Positions 61,818 to 64,000 of a stretch of 64,000 nucleotides of DNA are shown here, piece by piece. Every line of letters begins with the position of its first letter. Position 1 is the stretch's first letter. The translations under genes and the position numbers were made by a program. The notes under the pieces are model-generated. The model ran no database searches and had not been told where the DNA came from. It worked only from the letters and a program-made list of their open reading frames with translations. The stretch comes from Burkholderia diffusa. GTDB taxonomy: Bacteria; Pseudomonadota; Gammaproteobacteria; Burkholderiales; Burkholderiaceae. The DNA is taken from positions 806,001 through 870,000 of the forward strand of contig NZ_CP013363.1 of NCBI RefSeq assembly GCF_001718315.1, given 5' to 3'.

Positions 61818-62969
61818 ATGAACCATCGCGTCAAGCAGCTGACCGGGTTGCGCGCCGTCGCGGTCACGATGGTCGTCGTCGGCCATGCGGAGCACATGCT
61901 GCCGGGCGGCTACACCGGCTGGTTCGCGCCGTTGAGGCTGATCGCCGACGGCCGGCTCGGCGTGCTGATCTTCTTCGTCCTCAGCGGCTTCCTGATCACC
62001 AACGTGCTGCGTGCGGAGTTCGCGCGCACCGGCGGGATCGCACTGACGTCGTTCTACGTGCGCCGTGCGCTGCGGATCTGGCCGGCCTGCTACGTATATC
62101 TCGCGACCGTCGGCGTGCTTGCCTTCACCGGCTGGCTCGATGTCGATCGCCGTCAGTGGCTGTATGCGGCGCTGCATCTGTGGAACTACTCGGCGTGGTT
62201 CGGGCTGGCCGGCGACAACACGCTGCATCCGGCCGGCGCGTGGTATCTCGGCCATTTCTGGTCGCTCGCGCTCGAGGAGCAGTTCTACTGGTTCTGGCCG
62301 CTGCTGTTCGTGTACGGCGCCCGACGTTGCGGCACGCGCTGGCTGGCCGCGCTGATCCTGGTCGTGCCGCTGGTGCGCGCGCTCACCTACGGCATTGCGC
62401 CGGCGCTGCGCGGCCAGCTCGGGATGATGCTGCATACGGGCGTCGATCCGATCCTGATCGGCTGCTACGCGGCGCTCAACCGCGAACGGCTCGAAGCGTG
62501 GATTCGCTCATGGCGCGCCGAGTCGCGCATCGTGACGGCGCTCGTCTTCATCGTGCTGTTCGCGATGCCCGTCGCCGAACATCGGCTCGGCGGCTTCTGG
62601 AATGCGACGTACGGCGTGACGCTCGAGGCCGCGCTGATCGCGATTATGATCGTCGTGCTGAATTTCCGCAGCGAGTTCTGGTGCGCGCGGTGGCTGAGGG
62701 CCGCGCCGGTGGTGTTCGTCGGCACCATCTCGTTCAGCCTGTATCTGTGGCAGCAGCCGTTCGCGAATCCCGATCTGGCAGTTCCGCATGCGTTCCCGCT
62801 CGGTATCGTGTGGGCGCTGCTGGCCGCGACGGCCAGCTACTTCTTCGTCGAGAAGCCGTTCCTGCGGTTGAAGGAACGTTTTACGGCACGCGAGGCGCGA
62901 CGTGTGCGGGATGATGCATTGCTCGGAGCGGTGCAGACGGATGCGATCGGGCCGAAGGTGGTGAAGTAG
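61818..62969 (+). CDS. Acyltransferase 3 family membrane protein
   Basis: The 383-residue polytopic protein has about ten hydrophobic segments and the acyltransferase-3 (PF01757) features: LTGLRAVAVTMVVVGHAEH with the conserved Arg and His, FFVLSGFLITNVL, the FYVRRALRIWPAC motif, and SLALEEQFYWFWPLLF. Such enzymes O-acetylate lipopolysaccharide, exopolysaccharide or other glycans at the inner membrane. No glycan gene cluster is adjacent, so the substrate is unknown. The ATG at 61818 begins the first membrane region; the open frame upstream is Arg-rich. Confidence 0.9.
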   Translation: MNHRVKQLTGLRAVAVTMVVVGHAEHMLPGGYTGWFAPLRLIADGRLGVLIFFVLSGFLITNVLRAEFARTGGIALTSFYVRRALRIWPACYVYLATVGVLAFTGWLDVDRRQWLYAALHLWNYSAWFGLAGDNTLHPAGAWYLGHFWSLALEEQFYWFWPLLFVYGARRCGTRWLAALILVVPLVRALTYGIAPALRGQLGMMLHTGVDPILIGCYAALNRERLEAWIRSWRAESRIVTALVFIVLFAMPVAEHRLGGFWNATYGVTLEAALIAIMIVVLNFRSEFWCARWLRAAPVVFVGTISFSLYLWQQPFANPDLAVPHAFPLGIVWALLAATASYFFVEKPFLRLKERFTAREARRVRDDALLGAVQTDAIGPKVVK

Positions 62970-63018
62970 GCGAGTGTGGTTCGCCCGCCGCCTCGCCGCA
63001 AAAGCGGCGCAAATGAAA

Positions 63019-63071
63019 AAGGCCCTTGCTGAACTGAACCCCGAGAATCGGACAGTTCATGCGGGCCTTTC
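63019..63071. terminator. Bidirectional terminator between acyltransferase and phnW
   Basis: An extended stem-loop pairs AAAGGCCC with GGGCCTTT (63019-63026 / 63064-63071), then TGAACTG with CAGTTCA (63031-63037 / 63054-63060), with a further CCG/CGG inside. The plus strand ends GGGCCTTTCG and the minus strand ends GGCCTTTTTCAT, giving a T-run for phnW transcripts. Confidence 0.85.
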
Positions 63072-63090
63072 GTCGACCGGAAGCGGGTAT

Positions 63091-64000
63091 TTACCGCGTC
63101 AGTGCCGTAAAACCGTCCAGCAGCCGCTCGACGTCGGCCGCACCAATCGCGCCCATCGTCGAGATGCGGAACAGTTCCTTCGACAACCCGCCTTGCCCCG
63201 CATAGATCACGAAGCCGCGCGCCTTCAGGCCGTCGTGCAGCGTCTCGTACGTGACGCCCTGCGGCAGCCGGTACGCGCGCAGCACGACCGACGATGCGCC
63301 TTCGGGCAGCACGAGCGGCATCCCGCGCGCCGCGAGGCCGGCCTGCGCCTGATCGGCGAGCGCCTTGTAGTGCGCATGGCGCGCTCGCCAGCCACCGGCT
63401 TCATCGAACTCGCGCAGTGCCTCGACGAGCGCGTAATACGCGTGCACGGATGGCGTGAACGGCGTATTGCGCTGATCCTGCAGCTTCGCGAGACGGCCGA
63501 GGTCGAGGTAGTAGGTGCGGCTCGCGGCCTTTGCGAGTGCGCTGCGGCGCACGATCACGAACGCGGCGCCGGGCACGCCGTGCAGACACTTGTTCGCGGT
63601 CGCCGCGACCGCGTCGATCACGCCGCCGGCGAAGTCGATCGCTTCGGCGCCGAAGCTGCTGACGCCGTCGACGAGCATTTTGACGCCGCGCGCGCGGCAT
63701 ACGTCCGCGATCGCACCGAGGTTGTTCAGCCGGCCGGTCGTCGTTTCGTGATGAATCACCGCGACGTGCGAATAACCGCCCGCGTCGAGACGCGCGGCGA
63801 TCTGCGCGAGATCGGGCGCCTGCATCCACTCATGCTTGAGCACGTCATGCGCGATTCCGTACTGCGTGGCAATCTGCGTAATCCGTTCGCCGTACACGCC
63901 GTTCTCGATCACGAGCAGTTTGCCGTCCTGCGGCACGAGCGCCGCGATCATGCTTTCGACGGCGGCGGTACCCGAGCCGGTCATCAGCACGGCGGCCCAT
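63091..64000 (-). CDS. phnW: 2-Aminoethylphosphonate-pyruvate aminotransferase, C-terminal part (cut by window edge)
   Basis: About 303 residues are visible, lacking roughly the first 60 of this PLP class V aminotransferase. It converts 2-aminoethylphosphonate and pyruvate to phosphonoacetaldehyde and alanine, the first step of AEP breakdown. The conserved GSGTAAVESMIAAL, HHETTTGRLNNL, DGVSSFGAEAIDF and the PLP-lysine stretch ATANKCLHGVPG are all seen. The C-terminus ends at 63091, followed by a terminator. The gene continues to the right of the window, where phn partners would be expected. Confidence 0.93.
   Translation of the reverse strand, partial: WAAVLMTGSGTAAVESMIAALVPQDGKLLVIENGVYGERITQIATQYGIAHDVLKHEWMQAPDLAQIAARLDAGGYSHVAVIHHETTTGRLNNLGAIADVCRARGVKMLVDGVSSFGAEAIDFAGGVIDAVAATANKCLHGVPGAAFVIVRRSALAKAASRTYYLDLGRLAKLQDQRNTPFTPSVHAYYALVEALREFDEAGGWRARHAHYKALADQAQAGLAARGMPLVLPEGASSVVLRAYRLPQGVTYETLHDGLKARGFVIYAGQGGLSKELFRISTMGAIGAADVERLLDGFTALTR

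Overview
The window is very GC-rich, gene-dense and codes mainly in GC-ending codons. The protein types (a Wsp chemosensory methylesterase, LpxO, a pga/PNAG operon with its own glmS, an aspA/ansP block, PhnW) point to a Burkholderia-like betaproteobacterium, most likely a Burkholderia cepacia complex secondary chromosome. This is inference from protein character; no rRNA, tRNA, phage, insertion sequence or CRISPR array was seen. About 48 protein genes are supported, two of them cut by the window edges.

Left third (1-26.6 kb). A wspF fragment reads off the left edge. Next come a DUF969-DUF979-DUF2891 operon and an asparagine/aspartate utilisation block (asparaginase, LysR regulator, aspA, ansP-like permease). 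An unusual chemosensory-like operon (10.8-15.9 kb) encodes a membrane-bound CheA-like kinase with its own sensor but no CheW-like domain, a sensor-less receptor stub, two CheX-type phosphatases and a CheY. It is followed by a crotonase, alanine racemase, a MAPEG protein, and a six-gene catabolic-looking operon (glnHPQ-type importer, C45 acyltransferase/hydrolase, class III aminotransferase, CMD-family protein). LpxO and a Pro/Ala-rich membrane-anchored protein end this part.

Middle third (26.6-48.5 kb). ahpC and ahpF (peroxide defence) are followed by what looks like a decayed Asp/Glu/hydantoin-type racemase. Next to it is a LysR-controlled locus with an orphan LivK-like binding protein, an L-2-aminothiazoline-4-carboxylate (ATC) hydrolase and an N-carbamoyl amino acid hydrolase, which together match the ATC-to-cysteine route. 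A cytochrome c protein and a DUF3626 protein follow. An eight-gene minus-strand operon then makes the biofilm polysaccharide poly-beta-1,6-N-acetylglucosamine (PNAG): two envelope proteins of unknown role, pgaA, pgaB, pgaC, pgaD, a dedicated glmS and a secreted protein of unknown function. It starts from a long AT-rich promoter region shared with a LysR gene.

Right third (48.5-64 kb). A six-gene plus-strand locus carries circularly permuted ATP-grasp, alpha-E, transglutaminase-like and DUF2126 amidoligase proteins, in two parallel modules (one split, one fused). Such loci are predicted from comparative genomics to make or process a peptide-like product, but the product is unknown. One transglutaminase has serine in place of the catalytic cysteine. 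The window closes with a small conserved-looking protein, proline iminopeptidase, a membrane acyltransferase and a partial phnW.

The strongest candidates for undescribed biology are the CheW-less chemosensory operon and the amidoligase/transglutaminase locus. Secondary candidates are the C45-aminotransferase operon, the ATC locus with its racemase remnant, and a hairpin that would cover the lpxO ribosome binding site.
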